The translations under genes and the position numbers were made by a program. A model generated the notes under the pieces. The model saw only the letters and a program-made list of their open reading frames with translations, ran no database searches and had not been told where the DNA came from. 64,000 nt of DNA from CAG-632 sp963626805 (GTDB taxonomy: Bacteria; Bacillota; Clostridia; Lachnospirales; Lachnospiraceae), in NCBI GenBank assembly GCA_963626805.1, contig CAVFXS010000019.1:11396-75395 (forward strand), read 5' to 3'. Shown piece by piece: positions 26,602 to 35,584 of the stretch; within the stretch, counting starts at the first letter, position 1, and each line of letters opens with the position of its first letter.

Positions 26602-27633
26602 TCACTTCAAAAAGGTAAGTATAAACCACGTATAGTTTCCGACCTCACTCTTTACGCGGATACTGCCTCCCATGCCCTCTACGATAGACTTCGTTAATGA
26701 CAACCCGATTCCTACACTGTTCGGATTTACTTCCTGATGTACCCGGTAAAAGCGTTCAAAAATATGCGGAAGCTCCTCCTCCGCAATTCCCACACCCTCA
26801 TCCTTCACATAAATCCGGGTATAGATCTGTGTCTGCTCTATCTCAATCTGAATCCGGGTATTCTCATCGGAGTAATCCGATGCATTTTTCAAAAGATTGA
26901 TCACTGCCTCGATCAACCAGTCTCTGTCACAGTTCAACCGGCACTCCGGCTCACAGGTGATCTCCAATGTCTGATTTCGCTTACCGGTCAGATAGCGAAT
27001 GCCCTCGCCCGCCTCTGACAGCAACGGAAGCAGCAGTACCTCCTGCTTCTCAAACTGAATCGCTCCGGCTTCTATTCTGGCTAATTTCAACATGGACAAA
27101 ACCATCCACTCCATACGATTCAGCTGATTCTGCGCTTCACGAAGCACCTGCTTCCGTTTCTCCTCGTCCTCCACCTTATCCTCTACCAGGAGATCCACAA
27201 ACACATTCAGAGATGCCAGCGGTGTCTTCAGCTGATGGGAAATATCCGAGATAATATCCCGCAGAAACAGCTTTTCTTCCATCTCCCGGTTCCGGCTTTC
27301 CTTCAATGCGTAGACCATCTTATAAAAGTTGCTATACATGATTCCTATGGTGCCATCCTGATAATCCTCCGATGGCGGATCAATCCCTTTCTCCATCATG
27401 TCATTCATGATCTGTGATGCATGTTCCATATTCTTATATGCATGATTTAACATACGATAAACAACGATATAGATTATCACAAGAAATAATGCGGTGAACC
27501 CGATCACTCCGATACTTCTCCAGTCCCAGTATCCCCATGCCATCAGACACCAGCCGGCGATAACCGCCAGAAATATAACTGCCAGAATTCCATATATGAT
27601 TCGAAACCGATTTCTCTCATAATCACTTCGCAT
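26602..27633 (-). CDS. Sensor histidine kinase with minimal external loop
   Basis: 343 residues. Two adjacent transmembrane helices (~12-30 and ~38-60) are separated by only a few residues, so there is no extracytoplasmic sensor domain; this is the layout of intramembrane-sensing kinases. HisKA follows with SDISHQLKTPLASL (His near residue 133), then HATPase_c with NLLKNASDYSDENT, DEGVGIAEEELP and GIGLSLTKSIVEGMGG. The start at 27633 has GAGGGAG; upstream in-frame codons overlap the spacer after the response regulator gene. Paired with the OmpR-type regulator just upstream. Confidence 0.88.
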   Translation of the reverse strand: MRSDYERNRFRIIYGILAVIFLAVIAGWCLMAWGYWDWRSIGVIGFTALFLVIIYIVVYRMLNHAYKNMEHASQIMNDMMEKGIDPPSEDYQDGTIGIMYSNFYKMVYALKESRNREMEEKLFLRDIISDISHQLKTPLASLNVFVDLLVEDKVEDEEKRKQVLREAQNQLNRMEWMVLSMLKLARIEAGAIQFEKQEVLLLPLLSEAGEGIRYLTGKRNQTLEITCEPECRLNCDRDWLIEAVINLLKNASDYSDENTRIQIEIEQTQIYTRIYVKDEGVGIAEEELPHIFERFYRVHQEVNPNSVGIGLSLTKSIVEGMGGSIRVKSEVGNYTWFILTFLK

Positions 27634-27669
27634 GCCTGTCTCCCTCTGTGTATCCACCTTTACAATCAC

Positions 27670-27698
27670 ACAGAACCCCAGCAATACTGAGGTTCTGT
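27670..27698 (-). promoter_or_regulatory. Hairpin between response regulator and kinase genes
   Basis: ACAGAACC pairs with GGTTCTGT around a 13-nt loop, directly after the response regulator stop. No T-run follows, so it more likely tunes kinase expression or mRNA stability than terminates. Confidence 0.45.
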
Positions 27699-27701
27699 CC
27701 C

Positions 27702-28430
27702 TTAATTACCTTCTGTCCGGTCATCCTTACGGCGGAATCGATAGCCGACACCACGGACAGTCTCGATCCATTCCGCATCCGCACCCAGCTTATCCCGCAA
27801 TCGTTTCATATATACCGACAATGTATTATCATCCACAAAGCTTTCTCCGGTGTCATAAATCCGCTCCAGAAGCTGATTTCTGGTCAGCACGATTCCTTCA
27901 TTCCGGATAAACTCCTGCAACAAACGCAGCTCATTCGGCGTCAGATCGACCAGCTGATCCGCCTGAAGAAGCCGCAGCTCTTTCCTGTAAAATCTATGGC
28001 TTCCAAAGACATAAATCTCATCCTCATCCGTTCTCTTTGCAACATCCTGTCGCGCATTCTGAACTCCTGCCCGACGAAGATTGGCGGCAATTCTTGACAA
28101 TAGCTCCTTCACACGATACGGCTTTGTCACATAATCATCCGCTCCGAGCTCCAGTCCCTGCACAATGTTCACTTCTTCTCCGACCGCCGTCAGGAAAATA
28201 ATCGGGATCTGGACATTTGTCTGTCGTACCTCTTTACAGAAATCATAGCCGTTTCCGTCCGGCAGCATTACATCCAGCAGTATCAGATCCGGATTCCCAG
28301 ATTGCAAAGCCTCTCTGGCACCCTGGATCGTTCCGGCCTGAATGACGGTATACCCCTCTGCCTGGAGTGTATATTCTGTTCCCATTGCGAGGGCAAAATC
28401 ATCCTCTACCAGTAATATTGTACTTGCCAT
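27702..28430 (-). CDS. OmpR-family response regulator
   Basis: 242 residues. Receiver domain (1-120) with the acidic pair VEDDFAL, phospho-acceptor Asp in LILLDVMLPDG near residue 53, Thr in FLTAVG and Lys in VTKPYRVKEL. Trans_Reg_C winged helix at ~145-235 (LTPNELRLLQEFIRNEGIVL ... IETVRGVGYRFR). Forms a two-component system with the kinase downstream. A TTACA-N4-TGTAA box at 22868-22885 before the ABC exporter operon is a plausible target. Confidence 0.93.
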   Translation of the reverse strand: MASTILLVEDDFALAMGTEYTLQAEGYTVIQAGTIQGAREALQSGNPDLILLDVMLPDGNGYDFCKEVRQTNVQIPIIFLTAVGEEVNIVQGLELGADDYVTKPYRVKELLSRIAANLRRAGVQNARQDVAKRTDEDEIYVFGSHRFYRKELRLLQADQLVDLTPNELRLLQEFIRNEGIVLTRNQLLERIYDTGESFVDDNTLSVYMKRLRDKLGADAEWIETVRGVGYRFRRKDDRTEGN

Positions 28431-28462
28431 GTCTTCCTCTCATCTTCCTGCCACAGGCTGTC

Positions 28463-28896
28463 CTATTCCACCGTAAATGCGCCTACGATCTCGCCCAATG
28501 CCTGTGCCTTCTCCTGATTTTCTGCGATCAGATTCTCTTCCTCTTCCATTCGTTCCACAATCTCAGATGTCTTTTCCGCAATCGTGGAAATGCCCTCTGC
28601 AGATTCTTCTGTCATACGACTGATACCATCGACTGCTTCTGTAATTTCCTCAATCGCAGTTCCCAGACTCCGGACTGCTCCGCCAGCTCTGCCAGTGTAT
28701 CCACCGACTGCTCCACCCGGCTCAGTGTCGTATTGATCTCCTGACTGCTGTTCTTACACTCCAGTGCCATGATCTCTCCTGCATTCTGATTCGACACATT
28801 CAACATTCCAATCAAGGTTAAGCCCCCGCTGATCACTGTTGAAATAATCGTACAAATCACCAGTAAAATCACCATCTTCGCTTTGATCGTCTTCAT
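28463..28896 (-). pseudogene. Internally deleted methyl-accepting chemotaxis protein
   Basis: The 5' end codes for a chemoreceptor N-terminus: membrane helix MVILLVICTIISTVISG and the start of a sensor region (SSQEINTTLSRVEQSVDTL). After about 80 residues the frame breaks. The rest, down to a TAG at 28463, is in another frame and codes for the last ~70 residues of a signalling domain (RSLGTAIEEITEAVDGIS, SEIVERMEEEENL, ENQEKAQALGEIVGAF). Most of the sensor, HAMP and the signalling hairpin tip are missing. It is therefore a remnant with a large internal deletion that shifted the frame, although its start and ribosome site remain. Confidence 0.8.
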
Positions 28897-29044
28897 ATGT
28901 ATCCCCTTCCCTTCTCATTCGTATAAGTGCGTAACACCCTTCTTATACTCTAGCATAATTTGCTTTGTCTCGCAATTTTCGCATCACTGTGCCACTGCAA
29001 GCAAACACACGATGCATACCTACGTTTTCCTGTCACTATAACAC

Positions 29045-29076
29045 AAACGGGAAAGCCGAAATCGGCTTCCCCGTTT
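29045..29076 (-). terminator. Terminator downstream of pgi
   Basis: On the minus strand AAACGGG-AAGCCGA pairs with TCGGCTT-CCCGTTT with one mismatch and a two-base loop, followed by GTGTT. Strong stem, weak T tract. Confidence 0.7.
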
Positions 29077-29101
29077 CATTACGTCCTGTTCCAGAACGAT
29101 C

Positions 29102-30460
29102 TTATTTATTTTCCATACGAGCCTTTAATTTCTCACGCTGCTCCTCATAACCAGGCTTACCCAGTAATGCGAACATGTTCTTCTTGTAGCTCTCAACACC
29201 CGGCTGGTTGAATGGGTTAACACCCAGAACATAACCGCTGACACCACAAGCGAATTCGAAGAAATAGAACAGCTCACCCAGACAATACTCATCCATATGC
29301 GGAATTGTGATCTTTAAGTTCGGAATCTGACCATCTACGTGTGCCAGAATTGTACCCATCATAGCCTGACGATTAATGAAATCAACGGTTCTTCCTGCCA
29401 GATAGTTCATTCCATCCAGATCATTGTCTTCCTGCTCCATGATGATCTTTCTTCTTGGATTCTGAACATCCAGAACAGTCTCAATATGGTTCTTGGTGCC
29501 ATCCTGAATAAACTGACCTAAAGAATGAAGATCGGTTGTAAAGTCGCAGGCGGTTGGGAACAGACCCATTCCATCCTTACCCTCAGACTCACCGAACAAC
29601 TGCTTCCACCACTCACCGATGTAGTGAACGGATGGTGTATAGTTTGCCAGGATCTCCATGGTCTTACCCTTTTCCAGTAAGATGTTACGGATAGCGGCAT
29701 ACTGCAGTGCATAGTTCTGCTCAAACGGCTGTGTCAGACAGAAATCTCTGGAATATGCAGCACCTTCCATTAACTTATCAATATCTGCTCCGGATACAGC
29801 GATCGGAAGAAGACCTACGGCTGTCAACACAGAGAAACGTCCTCCGACATCATCCGGAACTACGAATGTCTCATAACCTTCTGCATCTGCCAGATTCTTC
29901 AAAGCTCCCTTTGCCTTATCGGTTGTTGCATAGATACGCTTTGCTGCCTCTTTCTCGCCGTACTTCTCGATCAGAAGACGCTTAAACAGACGGAATGCGA
30001 TTGCCGGCTCTGTGGTAGTACCGGACTTTGAAATAATATTAATAGAGAAGTCGCGATCTCCAACAACCTCTAACAAATGCTCCAGATATGTGGAACTGAT
30101 GTTATTTCCGGCGAAGAAAATCTGTGGAGTCTTACGCTGCTCCTTTGGAATCACATTATAGAAACTATGTCTTAATGCTTCAATGGCTGCTCTTGCGCCA
30201 AGGTAAGAACCACCGATACCGATTACGATCAGGATCTCAGAATCGCTCTGAATCTTTGCTGCTGCCTTTTTAATTCTGGCAAACTCCTCCTTGTCATAAT
30301 TAATAGGAAGGTCTAACCAGCCCAGAAAATCATTTCCTGCTCCGGTACGGCTTACCAGGACTTCTTTCGCATCTAAGACACGCTTGCTCATTGCCTTCAG
30401 ATTATCATCTGAAACCATAAATCTTGCATTACTGTAATCAAAACTGATATTGTAATCCAT
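29102..30460 (-). CDS. pgi: Glucose-6-phosphate isomerase
   Basis: Interconverts glucose 6-phosphate and fructose 6-phosphate in glycolysis. 452 residues, the short bacterial form. Substrate-binding motifs ISKSGTTTEPAIAFR near residue 143 and DVGGRFSVLTAVGLLP near 203 are intact, and the catalytic Glu/His region is present (GESEGKDGMG). Its terminator lies just downstream; it is monocistronic between the chemoreceptor remnant and pdaA. Confidence 0.96.
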   Translation of the reverse strand: MDYNISFDYSNARFMVSDDNLKAMSKRVLDAKEVLVSRTGAGNDFLGWLDLPINYDKEEFARIKKAAAKIQSDSEILIVIGIGGSYLGARAAIEALRHSFYNVIPKEQRKTPQIFFAGNNISSTYLEHLLEVVGDRDFSINIISKSGTTTEPAIAFRLFKRLLIEKYGEKEAAKRIYATTDKAKGALKNLADAEGYETFVVPDDVGGRFSVLTAVGLLPIAVSGADIDKLMEGAAYSRDFCLTQPFEQNYALQYAAIRNILLEKGKTMEILANYTPSVHYIGEWWKQLFGESEGKDGMGLFPTACDFTTDLHSLGQFIQDGTKNHIETVLDVQNPRRKIIMEQEDNDLDGMNYLAGRTVDFINRQAMMGTILAHVDGQIPNLKITIPHMDEYCLGELFYFFEFACGVSGYVLGVNPFNQPGVESYKKNMFALLGKPGYEEQREKLKARMENK

Positions 30461-30574
30461 TGCTTCTTCTCCTTGCTCTCGTTCATATATTTACCGAATA
30501 ATTCTCCTTATCCAGCATCCAAGAATGATTGTAGCAGAGCAGCTATTGAAATTCAAGACAAAATCCGACGGTAT

Positions 30575-31603
30575 TTAAAAATGGCAGAACTCATCCACGG
30601 TTCCGAACCGGTATCCTGCCTCCCGCAGATTTCGGATCAGCTGTGGAAGTGCCTGTGTATTCGCACTGGACACGTTATGAATCAATGGCATCGCTCCCGG
30701 ATGACAATATTTATCAAAATGCTGCAACACATAATCCGAGGACGGCTGATTATTCACATCATAATCCAGATATGCAATACTCCAGAATAACGTACAGTAT
30801 CCCATATCCTCGCATAACTGCAGGGTTCGCTCGCTGTACTCACCCTTTGGCGGCCGGATATAAGGATCCATTTCATATCCGGTTGCTTCCTTCATATAGT
30901 CCGCACATCCCTGGATCTCTGCTCTCTGCTCCTCAATGCTAAGACCCGGAAGGCTCGGATGGGTAATCGTATGATTTCCTACCATGTGCCCTTCCTCCTT
31001 CATCCGTTTGACCAGATCCGGATTATCCCGGATAAATGTCTGTGTCACGAAAAAGATCGCCTTTACATCCGCTTCCTTTAGCGTATCCAGAATGGCAGGT
31101 GTATATCCGTTCTCATATCCGCAGTCAAAGGTCAGATAAATAACTTGATCCGTCGCATTTTTGTTTACATAATATGCGTGATATTGCTCAATATCAAAAT
31201 CCTCCTGACATCCGGAAGGCTGGTGGTCTTCATTCCGCTTAAACCACCATGCCTGCAGCTCATTGCTGATTGCCGCATATTCCTCTGCCGACCGTTCCAC
31301 GATCTCAGTCGTCCCTGCACCGGAGCTGCTCTGCTCCGTTGCTTCTGCCTGACCGGTTTCAGAAGTGCTATCCCCGGACGATTCCTTCTGTTCCGTCCCG
31401 GAATCACCCGCTTCCGACACATCGGAAGAGCCATTCGCTTCACTTCCGGACTCCATGCCGGTCTCTCCGCCTGTCAGATCCTCACTGCCTTCAGACCCCT
31501 GATTCATTTCCACTACCTTGATTTCATTGCAACCACTCAGACCCAGTAACAAGATTCCCATACATAAAAGCCCAAGTAGTCTGTTCAACCTTTTTCTTAT
31601 CAT
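30575..31603 (-). CDS. pdaA: Polysaccharide deacetylase lipoprotein, PdaA-like
   Basis: 342 residues. The start at 31603 is chosen because AAGGAG precedes it and the product begins with a lipoprotein signal ending LLGLSGC (Cys near residue 24). A long Ser/Gly/Glu-rich linker (~35-100) follows, then the NodB domain: LTFDCGYENG near residue 158, HTITHPS near 211, RPPKGEYSERT and the final His in PLIHNV. The FDxGYENGYT form is characteristic of the delta-lactam-forming de-N-acetylase PdaA, partner of CwlD in spore cortex. Family PdaA proteins are usually not lipoproteins with such a long linker. Confidence 0.82.
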   Translation of the reverse strand: MIRKRLNRLLGLLCMGILLLGLSGCNEIKVVEMNQGSEGSEDLTGGETGMESGSEANGSSDVSEAGDSGTEQKESSGDSTSETGQAEATEQSSSGAGTTEIVERSAEEYAAISNELQAWWFKRNEDHQPSGCQEDFDIEQYHAYYVNKNATDQVIYLTFDCGYENGYTPAILDTLKEADVKAIFFVTQTFIRDNPDLVKRMKEEGHMVGNHTITHPSLPGLSIEEQRAEIQGCADYMKEATGYEMDPYIRPPKGEYSERTLQLCEDMGYCTLFWSIAYLDYDVNNQPSSDYVLQHFDKYCHPGAMPLIHNVSSANTQALPQLIRNLREAGYRFGTVDEFCHF

Positions 31604-31620
31604 ACCTGCTCCTTCTTCCA

Positions 31621-32493
31621 TTAACTTGAGAAGAAATTCCGTAAGACCTGTGCGACCAGTTCCGCATCCTGACCTGCTGCCGCCTGCCCCATTGCCTCGA
31701 CCGGTTGTGCCTCCTCCGATGACAGCTCCTTCTGCTGCCATCCTGCCTGACCGGTTCCCTTCTGCGGTATGCCGGATGGCTCCTCCTGTGGGCAATCGGT
31801 TGCCGCAATCTGCTCGGCTGCCTGCCTCCGGGCCACTGCCTGCCGTACTCCGATCGCCTGCTCTGCGAGCAGAGCCGGTTCTGCAGAACCGTTTACAGGG
31901 CGGGTATCCCCCCGCCCTGCGTCCCCTGTCTGTGTACGCCGCAGCCGTTCCTGTCGGCTTGAGATCGGTCGTTCCAGTCGGTTTTTCAGATTATTTTCCA
32001 GATAATCTTCGATATTCGCCTGAAGTCGGTCATAGGAACCTTCTACTCGAAATATATTCTCCATGCTGATCAAACATGCACAGGAAATGATCGTTGCAAA
32101 CAGGATACTGAAGATCACCTCTTCCCCGTATCCCCTATGTATGCTGTTCACAATTCCCAGTCCGCCACCTGCAACTGCCAGCAGTGCCATTTCCATCGTC
32201 ATGCCCGCCCACGTCCTGATGGGTATTCCACATAGCTTGAGTTTCAGAAGATATTTATCCACATAGGCATGGATATTATACACCTGTCGATTCATAGTCA
32301 GACTGTTTTCATAATGATTCCGGATTTCCCGCAGCTGTTTGTCCGTTGCGGACGTCATGTTTTCCGATTCTTTTAATAACCGCCGGAATCTCCCCTGAAG
32401 AATCAGCCTGCACAGGATTCCGACAATACACACTCCTGCAATGAAATATACAAACCTGCTCTGATTTTCTACCATATTCCATAATTCCTGCAT
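31621..32493 (-). CDS. Membrane protein of unknown function with Ala/Gln-rich tail
   Basis: 290 residues, directly upstream of pdaA. Helices at ~13-32, ~100-118 and ~125-145; between the first two is a charged segment with a conserved-looking NRQVYNIHAYVDKYLLKLK. The C-terminal ~120 residues are low-complexity, rich in Ala, Gln, Glu and Arg, coded by unusually GC-rich DNA that contains three consecutive palindromes (31861-31919). GGGAGG precedes the ATG. Not recognised; the tail may be variable or a recent insertion. Confidence 0.65.
   Translation of the reverse strand: MQELWNMVENQSRFVYFIAGVCIVGILCRLILQGRFRRLLKESENMTSATDKQLREIRNHYENSLTMNRQVYNIHAYVDKYLLKLKLCGIPIRTWAGMTMEMALLAVAGGGLGIVNSIHRGYGEEVIFSILFATIISCACLISMENIFRVEGSYDRLQANIEDYLENNLKNRLERPISSRQERLRRTQTGDAGRGDTRPVNGSAEPALLAEQAIGVRQAVARRQAAEQIAATDCPQEEPSGIPQKGTGQAGWQQKELSSEEAQPVEAMGQAAAGQDAELVAQVLRNFFSS
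31861..31919. repeat. Three consecutive palindromes inside a coding region
   Basis: CTCTGC-GA-GCAGAG (31861-31874), the perfect palindrome CGGTTCTGCAGAACCG (31876-31891) and CAGGGCGGG-N6-CCCGCCCTG (31896-31919) lie end to end in the tail of the 290-residue membrane protein gene. Confidence 0.8.
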
Positions 32494-32627
32494 AATACGT
32501 TCCTCCCAATTTATGTTTTGAACGATCCCGCTGCGCTCAGTTTCGTTCCTGTAAAGTATTGCATTTGTGAAATTATGAAATCAACTTGAGAACTCCGACA
32601 TTTTCCCGTTTCTTACGACAGGTTTCC

Positions 32628-33953
32628 TCATACCTGCAGAATCTGAAGGTCATTTTTAACCTCCTCATATATCTGCTCCGGATCCTCTCCTGTAAAAAAC
32701 TGTCCGTTCTCATATAAAATTCTGCCTGCCACCATAGTGAGCAGAACATTCTGCTTGGAACCGCTGTACACCAGATTCTTGATCAGATTATGCTCCGGCT
32801 GCATATTCGGCTGATGCAAATCGATCACGATCAGATCCGCCTGTTTCCCCTCGGCAATGCAATCACAATCCTTCAGTCCCATCGCTTCCGCACCACCGAC
32901 CGTTGCCATCTTCAGTACCGCCTCTGCCGGACAGGCTGCCGCATTCTGCTCCCGCAGCTTCGCCAGACCGGTGACCAGAAACATTTCCCGGAACATATCG
33001 AGGCAATTATTACTTGCCGGGCCATCCGTACCGATTGCCAGAGGAATCTCCCGTTCCAGCATGGAACAGATCGGTGCAATGCCGCTCGCAAGCTTGGCGT
33101 TGCTTGCCGGATTCGTTACCACGTAGATACCCTTTTCCTTTATAATATCCAGATCTTCTTCCGACACATGTACGCAGTGGAACCCACCGCCGCCATGCTC
33201 CCACAGCCCCAGCTCCGCCAGCGTCTTTACCGGACTGCTGCCATACCTCTCCCTGCAACCGACGACCTCCGCCGCTGTTTCCGACAGATGTGTGTAAACC
33301 GGTGCCCGGTACTGTTCGGCCAGTGCCGCCAGATCCCGTAATAAGCCTTCGGAGGTTGTATATTCCGCATGGAATCCCAGCTGATAGGAGATCAGCGGAT
33401 GATACTGATTGTATTTCCGATAGAAGCCTTCCAGTGTCTCGATGGAATCTTTAAAGTCATTTAAGGTACCACAAAGAACCGTCCGAAATCCCATCTCCAG
33501 ATTCGCACGAGCATTTGCCTCCGGCTCCACATACATATCAAAGCTGGCTGTGATACCGCTGGTCAGATATTCCAGCACCGCCAGCTTTGTAAAATGATAG
33601 ATCATTTCCGGTGTCAGCTTCGCCTCCATCGGAAACACCTGCTTATATAACCAGTCCTGTAATGGCATATCATCGGCGTAAGAACGCAGAAATGTCATCG
33701 GTGAATGCGTATGTGCATCCTTAAAGCCGGGCATCAGAAGATTACCATGAAGATCAATCTCACGTTCAAACGAGATCCCCGCCTGCGCTTCATCCTTTCC
33801 GACCTTCTCCGCCTGTGTCCGGCAGAACTCCCGCACTCGTCCGGCATCTCCTGCCAGAACGATCCGGTCCCGATCCACCCAGACCTCGCACGGCTCCTGC
33901 ACCTGAAGCTCTCCATCCATTGTCAGAAGCTTACCATTATAGAAACGAATCAT
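32628..33953 (-). CDS. Amidohydrolase, MTA/SAH deaminase-like
   Basis: 441 residues of the TrzN/MtaD amidohydrolase group. Metal ligands are visible: DAHTHSP near residue 82, His in YTHLSETA, FHCVHVS, and Asp in TDGPASNN. The family deaminates S-adenosylhomocysteine and methylthioadenosine to the inosyl forms, which suits its place 8 nt after luxS in a pfs-luxS operon; guanine or N-ethylammeline-type activity cannot be excluded. The start at 33953 (MIRFYNGK) is chosen by proximity to the luxS stop; an earlier in-frame start lies within luxS. Confidence 0.82.
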   Translation of the reverse strand: MIRFYNGKLLTMDGELQVQEPCEVWVDRDRIVLAGDAGRVREFCRTQAEKVGKDEAQAGISFEREIDLHGNLLMPGFKDAHTHSPMTFLRSYADDMPLQDWLYKQVFPMEAKLTPEMIYHFTKLAVLEYLTSGITASFDMYVEPEANARANLEMGFRTVLCGTLNDFKDSIETLEGFYRKYNQYHPLISYQLGFHAEYTTSEGLLRDLAALAEQYRAPVYTHLSETAAEVVGCRERYGSSPVKTLAELGLWEHGGGGFHCVHVSEEDLDIIKEKGIYVVTNPASNAKLASGIAPICSMLEREIPLAIGTDGPASNNCLDMFREMFLVTGLAKLREQNAAACPAEAVLKMATVGGAEAMGLKDCDCIAEGKQADLIVIDLHQPNMQPEHNLIKNLVYSGSKQNVLLTMVAGRILYENGQFFTGEDPEQIYEEVKNDLQILQV

Positions 33954-33961
33954 AGTCTCAC

Positions 33962-34444
33962 CTACTCTTCCGGATATACCAGCTGTTCTGCCGCGATGCA
34001 ATATAATACTTCATCCAGATATTTCTTTGCCAGATAGTTGGCCATCGGAAGATTCATATCCAGATAATTACCGCAGTCTCTCGGGGATGCCCCAGGCACC
34101 TCCCCCTGATAATCTGCAATAAATTCATACATCCGGGTTAATAATGATACGATATCAATGGACTCATAATCCCCTGCAAGCAGCAGATAGAATCCGGTTC
34201 TGCATCCCATTGGTCCGAAATAAACCACTTTGCTTCCATATTCCTTATCATTTCTTAAAAAGGTAGCACCCAGATGCTCGATGGTATGTACCTCTGCCGT
34301 ATTCATCACCGGCTCGTAATTCGGTCTGGTCATCCGGATATCAAAGGTCGTCACAATCTCAGAACCGATATGATCCTTCCGGGACACATAAACACCCGGT
34401 ATTAAGTTTAAATGATCCACTGTAAAGCTTGCTATTTTTTCCAT
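33962..34444 (-). CDS. luxS: S-ribosylhomocysteine lyase
   Basis: Cleaves S-ribosylhomocysteine to homocysteine and DPD, the precursor of autoinducer-2. 160 residues. Metal ligands HTIEH (about residues 52-56) and Cys in SPRDCGNY near 121, and catalytic Cys in MGCRTGF near 80, are all present. Its ATG shares one base with the pfs stop (TAATG), so translation is coupled. Confidence 0.97.
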   Translation of the reverse strand: MEKIASFTVDHLNLIPGVYVSRKDHIGSEIVTTFDIRMTRPNYEPVMNTAEVHTIEHLGATFLRNDKEYGSKVVYFGPMGCRTGFYLLLAGDYESIDIVSLLTRMYEFIADYQGEVPGASPRDCGNYLDMNLPMANYLAKKYLDEVLYCIAAEQLVYPEE

Positions 34445-35136
34445 TATACACGCACCACCATTTCTAAGATTAATTTTACGGAGTTCTGAATTGCCTGTGC
34501 CTCAAAGGTCGGATAATCCATGTGAGCACTGTCATCTGCCTTGTCGGAGATCGCACGAAGGATGACAAACGGTATGTGATTCAGATACGCAGCCTGAGCG
34601 ATCGCAGCACCCTCCATCTCACAGCAGCATGCCTGAAAACCTTCGGTGATCTGATCCTTCCGTTCCCGCTTCGCTACAAACTCATCTCCACTGGCAACTC
34701 TTCCGATAAAGATGCCAAGCTCCGGCAATACCTTCCGACAGCTGGCTTCCGCAGCCTCTATCAGCTTCTGATCTGCCGGAAACGACCAGGTATCCATCCG
34801 TGGGATCTGTCCCGGCTTGTAACCGAACGCAACCGCATCCATATCATGCTGCACTGCATCTGTGGAAATTACAATATCTCCGATATTAATCTCGGCCTGT
34901 AATGAGCCGGCAATTCCGGTATTGACAATCCCGTCTACCTGATAATCATCTGCCAGAATCTGTGTGCAGATTGCAGCATTTACCTTTCCGATTCCGGACC
35001 GGACTACTACAACCTCTTTCCCTTCCAGCTTTCCCTGGTAGAATTCCATCGATGCCTTTGTCTGCACTCGGATCTCCGTCATCTGCTCCTTTAACTTCTC
35101 CACTTCTTCTTCCATTGCGCCAATGATACCAAGCAT
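34444..35136 (-). CDS. mtnN: 5'-methylthioadenosine/S-adenosylhomocysteine nucleosidase
   Basis: Pfs enzyme, 230 residues; it removes adenine from SAH, MTA and 5'-deoxyadenosine and feeds LuxS. Catalytic residues are recognisable: Glu in GAMEEEVE near residue 9, CEMEGAAIAQ (Glu near 172) and Asp in RAISDKAD near 195. AAGGAGG precedes the ATG by 7 nt. First gene of pfs-luxS-amidohydrolase. Confidence 0.97.
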   Translation of the reverse strand: MLGIIGAMEEEVEKLKEQMTEIRVQTKASMEFYQGKLEGKEVVVVRSGIGKVNAAICTQILADDYQVDGIVNTGIAGSLQAEINIGDIVISTDAVQHDMDAVAFGYKPGQIPRMDTWSFPADQKLIEAAEASCRKVLPELGIFIGRVASGDEFVAKRERKDQITEGFQACCCEMEGAAIAQAAYLNHIPFVILRAISDKADDSAHMDYPTFEAQAIQNSVKLILEMVVRV

Positions 35137-35327
35137 GTCATTTCCTCCTTCTGATATCTTATCTTTTGCAAGAGTCTCTGTTAGCCAGATCTCCCTCTAC
35201 TGAATTATGGACTTAGCATGATAATAAACGTATTCGATCGGATCTTCAATAGTTATTACGTGTTTTGTCTGATTTTTATTCACATAATCGATCATAGATA
35301 CCACTTTTACACATTAATCACAGCATT
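35137..35327. other. Spacer upstream of the pfs operon
   Basis: About 190 nt of AT-rich sequence holding the presumed pfs promoter (a weak CATAAT near 35205 on the minus strand). No SAM-type riboswitch or other hairpin of note is visible. Confidence 0.4.
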
Positions 35328-35371
35328 AAAAAAACAGCCTCAGAGTGTGCTGCCCTTTGAAGCTGTTTTTT
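35328..35371 (-). terminator. Terminator after agrD
   Basis: On the minus strand AAAAAACAGC pairs with GCTGTTTTTT, extended by a mismatched TTC/GAG, around a ~20-nt loop. The T-run is in the 3' arm and continues beyond it. Separates agrBD from pfs. Confidence 0.78.
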
Positions 35372-35434
35372 ATGGCTTTCCGTTCTCTCCCTCGTCTATT
35401 TACTGTCCTCAGTAAAAACTCCCCACATTAGATA

Positions 35435-35584
35435 TTATTTGCAATCCTTTTCCATCTTGTCCTTCAGTGCTGCAGGCACCTTTGGCTCATAGAAGTAATA
35501 AGGGATACTCTTTCCAACAGAATTACATGCCAGATGCTCCCCCATCTTAGCAACGGTTGCCTTCACTTCACTCATTTTCTTCAT
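35435..35584 (-). CDS. agrD: AgrD-type cyclic peptide signal precursor
   Basis: 49 residues, read directly from the sequence. It starts at 35584 behind AAGGAGG, overlapping the end of agrB by 17 nt. Residues 1-18 are an amphipathic leader (MKKMSEVKATVAKMGEHL). The core region is ACNSVGKSIPYYFYEPKVP, followed by a charged tail (AALKDKMEKDCK). The YEPKVP motif is the usual AgrD processing boundary. In AgrD peptides a Cys four residues before the cut closes a thiolactone; here Ser26 sits close to the hydrophobic YYF, while Cys20 is 10 or more residues away, so a serine lactone or an unusually large ring are the options. Cut and secreted by AgrB, sensed by the divergent AgrC. Confidence 0.85.
   Translation of the reverse strand: MKKMSEVKATVAKMGEHLACNSVGKSIPYYFYEPKVPAALKDKMEKDCK

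Noticed and set aside
35218..35415. 65-codon plus-strand frame between pfs and agrD
   Set aside because: It runs through the agrD terminator, has no ribosome site, and its codons reflect AT-rich intergenic sequence.
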